The translations under genes and the position numbers were made by a program. The notes beneath the pieces are model-generated. The model searched no databases. It was not told the origin of the DNA and worked only from the letters and a program-made list of their open reading frames with translations. A stretch of DNA of 64,000 nucleotides from Breznakibacter xylanolyticus. GTDB taxonomy: Bacteria; Bacteroidota; Bacteroidia; Bacteroidales; Marinilabiliaceae. Positions 39,687 through 48,722 of this stretch are shown piece after piece. Positions within the stretch are counted from its first letter, which is position 1, and every line of letters begins with the position of its first letter. The stretch is taken from positions 16,147 to 80,146 of the forward strand of contig NZ_QKZK01000017.1 of the NCBI RefSeq assembly GCF_003254275.1, in the 5' to 3' direction.

Positions 39687-41042
39687 ATGATGGAAATACA
39701 ATTATTGACGGCCATATCGCCGGTTGACGGACGCTACAGAAAACATGCCGATGCGCTGGCGCTCTATTTTTCGGAATATGCACTGATTCGATACCGTGTA
39801 CTGGTAGAAATCGAGTATTTTATTGCCTTGTGTGAATTACCGCTGCCCCAACTGGCGACATTTGAACCATCCAAGTTCGAGGCATTGCGCAAGATATACC
39901 GCGAGTTTCAGCTCGAAGATGCCGAGCGCATCAAAGAAATCGAATCGGTGACCAACCACGATGTCAAAGCCGTTGAGTATTTCATCAAAGAAAAATTTGA
40001 CACTCTGGGACTTCATGCTCACAAAGAATTCATCCACTTTGGACTCACCTCGCAGGACATCAACAACACGGCTGTACCGTGCTCGTTACGCGATGCAGTC
40101 AACGAAGTGTACTACCCCTTGCTGGAAGAAGTCATTGCCCAACTCGACGATTTTGCCAATGAATGGAAGGACATTGCCATGCTGGCCAAAACGCATGGCC
40201 AACCAGCCTCCCCCACTCGATTGGGAAAAGAAATTAAAGTGTTTGCAGAGCGCCTCAACAAACAACTGACACTCCTCAAAGGGATCCCCTGCTCGGCAAA
40301 ATTTGGCGGAGCCACCGGAAACTTCAATGCCCACCACGTGGCATATCCCCAGTTCTCATGGGTCGATTTCGGGAATAAGTTTGTAAACGAAACCCTCAAA
40401 CTCGACCGCGAACAATTCACCACACAAATCTCGAACTACGACAATCTGGCGGCCATCTTCGACAACCTGAAGCGCATCAACACCATCCTCATTGACCTCT
40501 CGCGCGACATGTGGACCTATGTGATGATGGAATATTTTAAGCAAAAAATCAAAAAAGGCGAAATCGGCTCCAGCGCCATGCCCCACAAGGTCAACCCTAT
40601 CGACTTTGAAAACGCTGAAGGAAATTTGGGTCTGGCCAATGCTATTTTTGAGCATCTTGCCTCAAAACTTCCCGTTTCCCGCTTACAGCGCGACTTGACA
40701 GACTCCACCGTTTTACGCAATATTGGTGTTCCCATTGGGCACACAGTCATCGCGCTCAAATCGTTGCAAAAAGGATTGGGCAAATTATTGCTCAACGAAA
40801 ATGCCATTCACAACGACTTAGAGAAAAACTGGAGCGTGGTGGCCGAAGGAATTCAAACCATCTTACGCCGCGAAGGATACCCTAATCCCTACGAGGCACT
40901 CAAGGAACTCACTCGCACCAATACCGAAGTCAACGCCCAGTCCATTTCCCGCTTTATCGACACACTCAACGTGAGCGAAGCTGTAAAAGAGGAATTGCGT
41001 GCCATCACGCCGCAATCATACACCGGCGTCCTTTCGTTTTAA
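39687..41042 (+). CDS. purB: adenylosuccinate lyase
   Basis: A 451-residue cytoplasmic enzyme of the fumarase/aspartase superfamily. It carries the signature SSAMPHKVNPIDFENAEGN, with the catalytic serine in the mobile loop, and the substrate motifs HFGLTSQDINNT and KTHGQPASPT. It cleaves fumarate from SAICAR and from adenylosuccinate in purine synthesis. The length matches E. coli-type PurB. It has its own promoter and terminator, so it is probably a single-gene unit. The start is MM at 39687 or one codon later. Confidence 0.96.
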   Translation: MMEIQLLTAISPVDGRYRKHADALALYFSEYALIRYRVLVEIEYFIALCELPLPQLATFEPSKFEALRKIYREFQLEDAERIKEIESVTNHDVKAVEYFIKEKFDTLGLHAHKEFIHFGLTSQDINNTAVPCSLRDAVNEVYYPLLEEVIAQLDDFANEWKDIAMLAKTHGQPASPTRLGKEIKVFAERLNKQLTLLKGIPCSAKFGGATGNFNAHHVAYPQFSWVDFGNKFVNETLKLDREQFTTQISNYDNLAAIFDNLKRINTILIDLSRDMWTYVMMEYFKQKIKKGEIGSSAMPHKVNPIDFENAEGNLGLANAIFEHLASKLPVSRLQRDLTDSTVLRNIGVPIGHTVIALKSLQKGLGKLLLNENAIHNDLEKNWSVVAEGIQTILRREGYPNPYEALKELTRTNTEVNAQSISRFIDTLNVSEAVKEELRAITPQSYTGVLSF

Positions 41043-41061
41043 TCGTTTCACCATCTTTATC

Positions 41062-41110
41062 AAAAGAGACACATTGACCTGAAAAAATTCGTGGCGTGTG
41101 TCTCTTTTTT
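41062..41110 (+). terminator. intrinsic terminator of purB
   Basis: 12-bp perfect stem AAAAGAGACACA/TGTGTCTCTTTT around a 23-base loop, followed by T residues. Confidence 0.8.
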
Positions 41111-41171
41111 ATTTTGATTGCGAAGCATTATTCAAATAGAGGATCTAAAATCGCACACTCAGGAGGATATA

Positions 41172-41335
41172 AAAACATTCGTTCTCTTGAGTTTCGACAG
41201 TCACATCATAATCTTTTTCATAAACGCATAAAACAGACCACATTAAAAAGCATCGACACACAGGCGCATGATTAAAAGCATTCGTCGTCTTGCGTCTTGA
41301 CACTTACATCTTAATACTTTTATAAACACATGAAA
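41172..41335. repeat. imperfect tandem direct repeat in the ABC exporter leader
   Basis: Bases 41172-41233 and 41274-41335 align over about 62 positions with roughly three quarters identical (AAACATTCGT.../AAGCATTCGT..., then ATAAAC.CAT). The second copy runs into the ABC gene and includes its start codon, whereas the first has ATA in place of ATG. It looks like a duplicated gene leader. Confidence 0.65.
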
Positions 41336-43150
41336 GATATTATTTTAATCATTCGTCGCTTTGCCTGGCAATACAAAAGCAAGCTGGCATTGAACTTCCT
41401 GTTCAACCTGCTATCGGCCTTTTTTGCCGTGTTTTCGATGGCCATGATGATTCCCATCCTCGAAATTCTGTTCAACCTACAGGAAGACGTTAACGAAATG
41501 GTTCCGTGGGCGATGAACCTGAGCGATCTAAAACACAACGTTTATTACTACATTACTCAAATCAAGCAGAGTCTGGGTGTGGGATGGGCTTTGCTATACG
41601 TAGGCGTATTTATCATTGTGGGCACCGGGCTAAAAACCGGTTTTGCCTATGGTGCATCGTACGTGCTGGTAGGCGTTCGAAACCGTGTGGTACGCGACGT
41701 TCGTGCCTCTCTGTATGCAAAAATCATCCGTCTCCCATTGGGTTTTTACAGTGACGAACGCAAGGGCGATATCATGTCGCGAGTGATGAACGATGTACAG
41801 GAAATCGAGAACTCGGTGATGTCATCCCTGAGCATGTTATTAAAAAACCCAGTGTTGATAGTGGTGTTCATGGCAACACTCATGGTGATGAGCTTTCAAC
41901 TCACGCTGTTTATTCTGGTGATGCTGCCCATTGCAGGCATTGTGATTGGACGGGTGGGCAAAACCCTCAAGAAAACATCGCGGGAAGGACAAGACAAACT
42001 GGGTGACATTGTTAACATCCTCGAAGAAACCCTTTCAGGACTCAGAATTATCAAAGCTTTTACCGCCGAAAAGAAGATGGATCATCGCTTCGACGGGCAC
42101 CTTGACGAGTACCGCCGCATCAGCAACCGCTTGGCACGACGTCGTGATCTGGCACACCCCATGAGCGAATTTTTAGGCACCATCGTCATCGTCCTGGTGG
42201 TATGGTTTGGTGGAACCTTAATTCTAAATCAGGAAGCAGGCCTCTCTGGTGCTGTGTTTTTATCGTTCATCGGAATTTTCTACCAAATCATCAACCCCGC
42301 TAAAGAGTTCTCCAACGCCATTTATACCGTTCAGCGCGGCATCGCAGCACTGGAACGCATCGACTGGGTGATGATGGCAAAAAACAACATTGCCGATGCC
42401 GAAAATGCCCATTCGGCAGACAAGCTTCACCAAGGCATCGAATACAGGAACGTATCATTCGCCTATGGCGAACGGACGGTACTTAAAAACATATCGGTCA
42501 ACATTCCCAAAGGCAAAACCGTAGCCCTGGTGGGGCAATCGGGTAGCGGGAAGACCACATTTGCCGACCTGTTACCACGTTTCTATGATGTTGCATCCGG
42601 AGGCATTTTCATCGATGGAGTAAACATCAAAGAGATTAAAGTGCACGACTTGCGAGGCCTAATGGGCAATGTGAACCAAGAGGCCATCCTTTTTAACGAC
42701 ACCATTTATAACAACATCGCCTTTGGAGTAGAAAACGCCACCCCCGAGCAGGTCATGGAAGCCGCTCGTGTGGCCAACGCGCACGACTTCATCATGGCCA
42801 CCGAAAAAGGATACCAAACCATCATCGGTGACCGGGGCAGCAAACTATCGGGCGGCCAACGACAACGTCTGAGTATTGCCCGTGCCATTTTGAAAAACCC
42901 GTCCATTTTGATTCTTGACGAAGCCACCTCTGCGCTTGACACCGAATCGGAACGCCTGGTGCAGGAAGCTCTTGAGAAACTCATGGCCAATCGCACCTCC
43001 ATTGTCATTGCCCATCGACTATCGACAATTCGCAATGCCGACATGATTTGCGTGTTTCAGGACGGCGAAATTGTGGAACGCGGCAACCATCACGAACTGA
43101 TGGCGATAGATGGGGTTTACCAAAAACTGCACAGTCTGCAAATCAAATAA
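41330..43150 (+). CDS. ABC exporter with fused membrane and ATPase domains (MsbA-like)
   Basis: A 606-residue half-transporter. Six membrane segments over about residues 18-320 are followed by an ATPase domain with Walker A (GQSGSGKTT), the signature LSGGQRQR, Walker B (ILILDEATSALD) and the H-loop (IVIAHRLST). It would act as a homodimer in the inner membrane. The overall shape is that of lipid A flippase MsbA, the usual annotation for such genes in this phylum, but drug or peptide exporters have the same form. The leader holds a direct repeat and a strong terminator follows. Confidence 0.88.
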   Translation: MKDIILIIRRFAWQYKSKLALNFLFNLLSAFFAVFSMAMMIPILEILFNLQEDVNEMVPWAMNLSDLKHNVYYYITQIKQSLGVGWALLYVGVFIIVGTGLKTGFAYGASYVLVGVRNRVVRDVRASLYAKIIRLPLGFYSDERKGDIMSRVMNDVQEIENSVMSSLSMLLKNPVLIVVFMATLMVMSFQLTLFILVMLPIAGIVIGRVGKTLKKTSREGQDKLGDIVNILEETLSGLRIIKAFTAEKKMDHRFDGHLDEYRRISNRLARRRDLAHPMSEFLGTIVIVLVVWFGGTLILNQEAGLSGAVFLSFIGIFYQIINPAKEFSNAIYTVQRGIAALERIDWVMMAKNNIADAENAHSADKLHQGIEYRNVSFAYGERTVLKNISVNIPKGKTVALVGQSGSGKTTFADLLPRFYDVASGGIFIDGVNIKEIKVHDLRGLMGNVNQEAILFNDTIYNNIAFGVENATPEQVMEAARVANAHDFIMATEKGYQTIIGDRGSKLSGGQRQRLSIARAILKNPSILILDEATSALDTESERLVQEALEKLMANRTSIVIAHRLSTIRNADMICVFQDGEIVERGNHHELMAIDGVYQKLHSLQIK

Positions 43151-43170
43151 GGTTTAAACCACAAACAACA

Positions 43171-43221
43171 ATCCCCCACCCGTAAAGCTTCATTGAGCTT
43201 TATGAGTGGGGGATTTTTTTT
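43171..43221 (+). terminator. strong terminator of the ABC exporter gene
   Basis: A long stem (ATCCCCCAC.CGTAAAGCT against AGCTTTATGAGTGGGGGAT) followed by eight T. It may also serve the convergent hybrid kinase. Confidence 0.85.
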
Positions 43222-43282
43222 GCGATAAAACAACGAAATCAAACCCGAGCATCTCCGTTCACCACAACACCGGTTTTAAAAA

Positions 43283-46200
43283 TCAGCCCTGATTAACGGG
43301 CATCAGTTGCTGCATTTTTTCGAGCAATTTGCGCGTTGCAATGGGCTTGGTCACAAAACCATCAAAATGTGCACGCGTCATATCGCGCTCATCAAGAGGA
43401 ATCGCATATCCGGTTTGCGCAATGACAGGCAAATTGGGATGCCGCTCTTTGATTTTGGCTGAAGCCTCCATCCCGTCCATCACGGGCATTTTGATATCCA
43501 TCAACACCAAGTCGGGCAACCCGTTGGATGACTGCATCACATAATCAACAGCCTCAACACCATTCACCGCCCTTACAATGCGAATGTGGGTGCGCAACAG
43601 ACTGTAGCGAAGCACCTCAAAGTTCGAGTCCTCATCCTCGGCAATGAGAATGGTTTTTCCTGCCCAATCGGGATAAACAATACGTTGCGGCCCGGTTGCT
43701 TTCACTTTGGGAGTGGCATGCATGGGGCGATCGGGCAAACTAAAATAAAACGTAGCTCCCCTGTCGGGAATCGACTCCACCCAAATTTTTCCACCCAGTA
43801 ACTGGCAGATATGGCGACAAATAGAAAGTCCAAGCCCTGTGCCTCGATACAACCGCGAAGTACTGTCTTCGAACTTCCTGAAACGCTCAAAAATAGCCTC
43901 ATACTGACTCTTGAGAATACCACAACCGGTATCCCGTACATAAAAGAGATACTGCCCCTCGGTGACACCAGCCTGACAGCCAATGGTGATGCCTCCTTGA
44001 TCGGTAAACTTGATCGCATTACTGATCAGGTTTTGAAAAATCTGACGAATGCGTTCGGGTGCAGAATTAAACATCCGATCATTTAATGGTTCCTCTATTT
44101 CAAGATTCAAGGTCAGTCCCTTTTCAATGAGAGCCTTGTTTTTGCGAGCATCATTGGCCACATCGTGCAAAAAGATGCCTAAATTAAACTGTGTAATGGA
44201 AATAGGTAATTGATTGGCTTCAATCATACTAATATCCACAATATCGTTAATCAACTGCAACAGCGAGTTACTGTTGTTCTGAATCACCCGATTCATATAA
44301 GTGCGCTCCTCTGGGGTAACATCATCGGAAGTGATAAGATCCGAAAAACCAATGATGGCATTTAAAGGTGTCCGGATTTCATGGCTCATGTTGGCAAGGA
44401 ATGCCGACTTCAGCTGATCACTCTCTTCAGCTTTCTGCTTTGATTTCTCCAGATCGCGAGTCCGCTCAATCACCTGTTGTTCGAGATTTTGGTGATGACG
44501 TTCCAGCTCCTGATTTTGACTTCTGATTTTTTTACTTTGGTAAAGCAGCTCATTGTTACGGATTTCAATTTGACGATTTACCTTCTCCAGCTTTTCATAA
44601 GCCTGAGACAAATCAGCAGTGCGCTGACGAACCTGCTCCTTCAGGCGAGCTTCATTGCGACGAATCATACTCACGCGTAACCGAATAACCAACCAAATAC
44701 AACTGCCGCCGAATACTACAGCCAAAAGAATAAACCACCAGGCACGCCAAAAGGGCGTGTCTACACGAATGGCTATGTGCCTGATATCACTACTCCAAAT
44801 CCCTTCGCTATTGGCACCTTTGACCTTAAACACATAATCACCGGGAGGGAGATTGGTATATGAAGCAAAATTACGAGTATCGCAATAAACCCAATCTTTA
44901 TCAAAATTCTCGAGTTGATAGGCATACGTGTTCTCATCGGGGGTGAGATAGTTCAACAACGCAAACTCAAATGAAAGGGTCGTGTGCCGATACGATACAC
45001 GCAACAACTGAGACTCCTGAATGTCGCGAGCCAAATGTTTATTATCAAGCATCACACTCGTGATCATGATGGGCGAATTGTCAGGAAGGTACTTCACCTT
45101 CTCCGGCGAGAAAATGTTGAGCCCCTTGCTCCCACCAAGCATCAAAAACCCATCGTGAGTGTACCCATACGCATTGGAATCAAAAATTAAACTTTGCAGA
45201 CCATAATGGCTATTAAACAAGGTAAAACTACTATCCTTTGGAGAAAAACGTTCAATTCCTTTATGCGTTCCCATCCAAAGATTGCCATTAACATCTTCTA
45301 AAAAGTTATAGTAAGTATTAGATGACTGTGGGTTAGGGTTTTGGTAACGAACAAATGTTCGTGAAGCCTTATCGAAACGATTGAAGCCATCAGATTTGGT
45401 TCCCACCCAAATGTTCCCCTGACTGTCCTGATATAAACCTCGAATCATATTCCCACTCACGGATGTCACATTCTGTTGCGAATGGGTATGAATAATCAAT
45501 CGGTCATCGATGGGATTATATTCATACAAGCCATCCTTACCGGTTCCAAACCATAACACGCCGCTCCGATCCTCGATAATCCGGGTGACATCCAGATTAT
45601 TCTCGGAATTAAACACCTTTGAATAAACGGTTTTATGAACCACTGCTTGTCGAGTTTGGGTATCAAATTTATAAATCCCATTATTGGTTCCCAACCACAA
45701 AATCCCTGACTTAGTCAAACACAACGTGCGGAAATGGTTCGACAAATAGTGTTTAAACTCCTTGCTCCCGGGAGGCAAGCAATCCAACCCATTTTCGTGA
45801 GCCAACCATAAATTCCCTTGAGAATCCTCAGTCATCATCTCAATGCGATTGCTGCCAATAGAGCCAGGATTCTTGGCATCGTGCTTAAAGTATTCAAACG
45901 TATTGCGCTGTCGATCCCATCGTGTCAATCCTCCAGCTTTAGTGCCAATCCAAATCACGTTACGCGAATCCTCAAACACACACAATACATACTCATGACT
46001 TAAGCCCGGAATAAAATTGGTCGCCTTATTAATGAGGGCAAAATTATTTTGACGCGGATCATACGAATGGAGTCCTTCAAATTTGGTAGCCACCCAAATG
46101 AGCCCCGAACGGGTTTCAATGACATTGCGAATGGCATTACTTTTCAGATTATGAGAACCTTCAAAATCGGCATTTAGGTAATGAATGTGTTTTGTTTGTT

Positions 46201-47239
46201 GCTGAATCATCATCAAACCGTCATTAGACGTGCCAGCCCATAAATTTCGGTTCGAGTCGACATACAAATCCAAATAAGTCGCCTTATTGAGCAACTGCAT
46301 GTTGACATGAGCAAAGGTTTGTTTGTGAAAAACAGAAGCACTCTTTTGAAATGCAAACAGCCCCATTTGGGTCCCCACCCAAACGGTATCAGTTCCCATC
46401 GGCGCCAAACAACGAATAGAGTTGACCGCCAAACTATGAAGCGATTGGGTATTATTAACCCAATTATGAATGGTCGTAATCGAAGAATTGAGCTGCGAAA
46501 GTGGCTTGTGCTGCCAGGCCTCCATCAACGGCGTATAGGCATCGTTCGGAATCATATACAAACCAAAGCGATTGGTGCCAATCCACACATTACTTTGATC
46601 ATCAAACTGAATGGCATTGACTTCAATATTATCAGACTGTCGATTCTCAATGCTATTATACAAAACACGCAAAAACTCATCATGACGCGCATTGTAAACA
46701 CTGATTCCATTGGCCGTCGCAACCCACACATTCCCAAAGCGATCGATGCGAATATCATTGAGTGCATTGTTAGACAATGAATACGGGTCATCGCCAGCGA
46801 CATAGTATCGCGTAAACGTCTCTGTTTCCCGATTAAAACGATTCAAACCCGCTTTGGTAGCCACCCAAATATTCCCTTGCAAATCCTCAACAATACGAGC
46901 CGGATAGTTATTGGAGATAGAAGAAGGATCATCGGCCTTATTCTTATAAACCTCATACGTTTTGCCATCATAACGCGTCAAACCCAACGACTCAATGCCC
47001 AACCACAAAATGCCCATGTGATCTTCGTAAATACATTGCACCGAAACACCCGGCAACTTATGGGTCGATGAAAAATGCGTCAAACGAAGAGGATTAACCG
47101 GTTGTGCTAAGCCAACAAGCACATTACACAGCATGAGAATCGAGATCCACGACCCTCCTCTAAATAAGGATAACAATCCGTGATGGTTCTTTAGCCAACA
47201 AAAAGCAGATCGACTGCAATAAACACGATATGGAAACAT
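43283..47239 (-). CDS. hybrid two-component sensor with periplasmic propeller, kinase and receiver, without a DNA-binding domain
   Basis: A 1318-residue membrane protein. After an N-terminal signal/anchor come many Reg_prop repeats forming two propellers (about 50-700; motifs such as GNIWVATKAGLNRF and GVLWFGTGKDGL). A Y_Y_Y domain (about 745-810, LPPGDYVFKVKGAN), one membrane segment (about 825-845), a coiled coil, HisKA with H953 (NMSHEIRTP), an ATPase domain (GTGLGLSICRH) and a receiver with D1248 (LVLMDIKMP) follow. In typical hybrid systems of this phylum, which sense polysaccharide fragments, an AraC domain follows the receiver. Here the protein ends at the receiver, so output must pass to another protein. 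Confidence 0.93.
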   Translation of the reverse strand: MFPYRVYCSRSAFCWLKNHHGLLSLFRGGSWISILMLCNVLVGLAQPVNPLRLTHFSSTHKLPGVSVQCIYEDHMGILWLGIESLGLTRYDGKTYEVYKNKADDPSSISNNYPARIVEDLQGNIWVATKAGLNRFNRETETFTRYYVAGDDPYSLSNNALNDIRIDRFGNVWVATANGISVYNARHDEFLRVLYNSIENRQSDNIEVNAIQFDDQSNVWIGTNRFGLYMIPNDAYTPLMEAWQHKPLSQLNSSITTIHNWVNNTQSLHSLAVNSIRCLAPMGTDTVWVGTQMGLFAFQKSASVFHKQTFAHVNMQLLNKATYLDLYVDSNRNLWAGTSNDGLMMIQQQTKHIHYLNADFEGSHNLKSNAIRNVIETRSGLIWVATKFEGLHSYDPRQNNFALINKATNFIPGLSHEYVLCVFEDSRNVIWIGTKAGGLTRWDRQRNTFEYFKHDAKNPGSIGSNRIEMMTEDSQGNLWLAHENGLDCLPPGSKEFKHYLSNHFRTLCLTKSGILWLGTNNGIYKFDTQTRQAVVHKTVYSKVFNSENNLDVTRIIEDRSGVLWFGTGKDGLYEYNPIDDRLIIHTHSQQNVTSVSGNMIRGLYQDSQGNIWVGTKSDGFNRFDKASRTFVRYQNPNPQSSNTYYNFLEDVNGNLWMGTHKGIERFSPKDSSFTLFNSHYGLQSLIFDSNAYGYTHDGFLMLGGSKGLNIFSPEKVKYLPDNSPIMITSVMLDNKHLARDIQESQLLRVSYRHTTLSFEFALLNYLTPDENTYAYQLENFDKDWVYCDTRNFASYTNLPPGDYVFKVKGANSEGIWSSDIRHIAIRVDTPFWRAWWFILLAVVFGGSCIWLVIRLRVSMIRRNEARLKEQVRQRTADLSQAYEKLEKVNRQIEIRNNELLYQSKKIRSQNQELERHHQNLEQQVIERTRDLEKSKQKAEESDQLKSAFLANMSHEIRTPLNAIIGFSDLITSDDVTPEERTYMNRVIQNNSNSLLQLINDIVDISMIEANQLPISITQFNLGIFLHDVANDARKNKALIEKGLTLNLEIEEPLNDRMFNSAPERIRQIFQNLISNAIKFTDQGGITIGCQAGVTEGQYLFYVRDTGCGILKSQYEAIFERFRKFEDSTSRLYRGTGLGLSICRHICQLLGGKIWVESIPDRGATFYFSLPDRPMHATPKVKATGPQRIVYPDWAGKTILIAEDEDSNFEVLRYSLLRTHIRIVRAVNGVEAVDYVMQSSNGLPDLVLMDIKMPVMDGMEASAKIKERHPNLPVIAQTGYAIPLDERDMTRAHFDGFVTKPIATRKLLEKMQQLMPVNQG

Positions 47240-47410
47240 GGAAACGCGTAAATGTAAAATTGGACTATAATTTTAGTCAATCTTACTCACTTACCCGTCG
47301 AATGGTTCATTTTTTTTGTCGATTCTCTCAAAATGATTGACTAATGAATATTTGGAGCAAAAAAACAATCATTCATCACATCCCCCCCGTCGAAATAAGG
47401 AAAAACCGAC

Positions 47411-48343
47411 TCAAAAAATACCCGGTTTTACAGCCACTTCAAACACGCACCCCTCACCCGCAATTTCTGTCAACGGAAACACCTCCCGAGCCTGCTCCAA
47501 ATAGACGTCCGTTTGCTTGTATCGCGATGAAAAATGACCAATAATAAGCTTCCCGACCTCAGCCTGTTTAGCCACCATTGCCGCTTGTCGGGCAGTGCTG
47601 TGTCCTGTTTTTTTTGCCAAATCTTTTTCGGCATCCGTAAAAGTCGCCTCGTGATAAAGCAAATCAATGCCTTTGAGCTTCTCTCCCAACGAAGGGATGT
47701 ATTTAGTATCAGAACAAAAGGCGTATGAACGTGGCAAGTGACTACGCACAATCAAATCATCGTTGGGGACAATGGTGCCGTCATCGAGGCGCAAATCGGC
47801 GCCGTTCTTTATTTTAACGATTTCAGCAATCGAAAGCTCATATTGCTCGATACAACTTTTGCGAATATTGGGCAACCCTATTTTTTCGGTAAAAAGAAAT
47901 CCGCAAGTAGCAATGCGATGACGGAGAGGAACGGAAGTAACCATCACTTTATCATCCTCGTGAATAATTAGCCACTGATGGGGGTCAATCGCATGAAAAA
48001 CGACTTTAAAGGGCAAATCGGCACAAAAATAATCGAGGTGCGGCCGATACAGACGCTCCAAATCAACATGGGCAAAGAGATGCAAATCGGCCTGACGCCC
48101 CATAAGCCCAAGGGTTGAGATAAGCCCCATTAACCCAAACAGATGATCGCCATGCAGATGGGAGATAAAAATATGATTGATTTTAGTGAACTTGATTTTA
48201 TTGCGCCGCAGCTGCATCTGGGTGCCTTCACCACAATCAATTAAATAAAACCGCTCAGCCACATTCAGTAGCTGAGCGGTGGGATATCTTTCCGATGTAG
48301 GCAGCGCTGAATTGCTACCCAATATGGTTACGGAAAACACCAT
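47411..48343 (-). CDS. rnz: ribonuclease Z
   Basis: A 310-residue metallo-beta-lactamase-fold RNase. The zinc motif HLHGDHLFG and the later Asp and His ligands (YHEATF, ATFTDAEKDLAKKTGHST, IGHFSSRY) are in the usual order, and the length fits the bacterial short form. It cuts the 3' trailer of tRNA precursors. It follows the STAS gene after 5 bases, so the two are probably cotranscribed. Confidence 0.94.
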   Translation of the reverse strand: MVFSVTILGSNSALPTSERYPTAQLLNVAERFYLIDCGEGTQMQLRRNKIKFTKINHIFISHLHGDHLFGLMGLISTLGLMGRQADLHLFAHVDLERLYRPHLDYFCADLPFKVVFHAIDPHQWLIIHEDDKVMVTSVPLRHRIATCGFLFTEKIGLPNIRKSCIEQYELSIAEIVKIKNGADLRLDDGTIVPNDDLIVRSHLPRSYAFCSDTKYIPSLGEKLKGIDLLYHEATFTDAEKDLAKKTGHSTARQAAMVAKQAEVGKLIIGHFSSRYKQTDVYLEQAREVFPLTEIAGEGCVFEVAVKPGIF

Positions 48344-48348
48344 TGCCC

Positions 48349-48705
48349 TTATTGTTTGGCAATGGCATTCCGCATCATGTCAATTCCATCAGTCAGAGAT
48401 GGAGCGATGTTCAAAACCGAGTCGAGTTGCGAAACCGAGATCAAACGCTCTACGGCCGGCATAAGCCCGGAAAGAACAAACACCCCTTCGGCATTCTTGC
48501 ACAAACGATTGGCCACTAAGATTGCGCTGAGTCCTGATGAATCGCAATAGTTGCTATTGCTCAGGTCCAACAGAAGATTGCGTTCGCCGTTGCCCGAGAG
48601 CAACACCAGTTCCGACTTGAGGGTCGGCGCCACGTGCGTGTCCAATTTTTCTTTTAAAACCTGCACCAGGGTGAAATCCCCCATTTTTTCAATCTTAAAG
48701 TCCAT
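48349..48705 (-). CDS. STAS-domain anti-sigma-factor-antagonist-like protein
   Basis: A 118-residue single STAS domain like SpoIIAA/RsbV. The phosphorylatable serine lies in NYCDSSGLSAIL. Such proteins bind and inhibit a serine-kinase anti-sigma factor when unphosphorylated. No kinase or sigma-factor gene is adjacent. The gene stands between ribosomal protein S1 (17 bases upstream) and RNase Z (5 bases downstream) on the same strand, which suggests constitutive expression with translation genes. Other STAS proteins work in lipid transport, so the regulatory role is inferred. Confidence 0.85.
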   Translation of the reverse strand: MDFKIEKMGDFTLVQVLKEKLDTHVAPTLKSELVLLSGNGERNLLLDLSNSNYCDSSGLSAILVANRLCKNAEGVFVLSGLMPAVERLISVSQLDSVLNIAPSLTDGIDMMRNAIAKQ

Positions 48706-48722
48706 GCGTACAAGAGTTAGGT

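Noticed and set aside
39489..39783. N-terminal extension of the NfeD protein to 39783
   Set aside because: It would run through the purB promoter and start codon and lacks a signal peptide; the start near 39480 gives a clean one.
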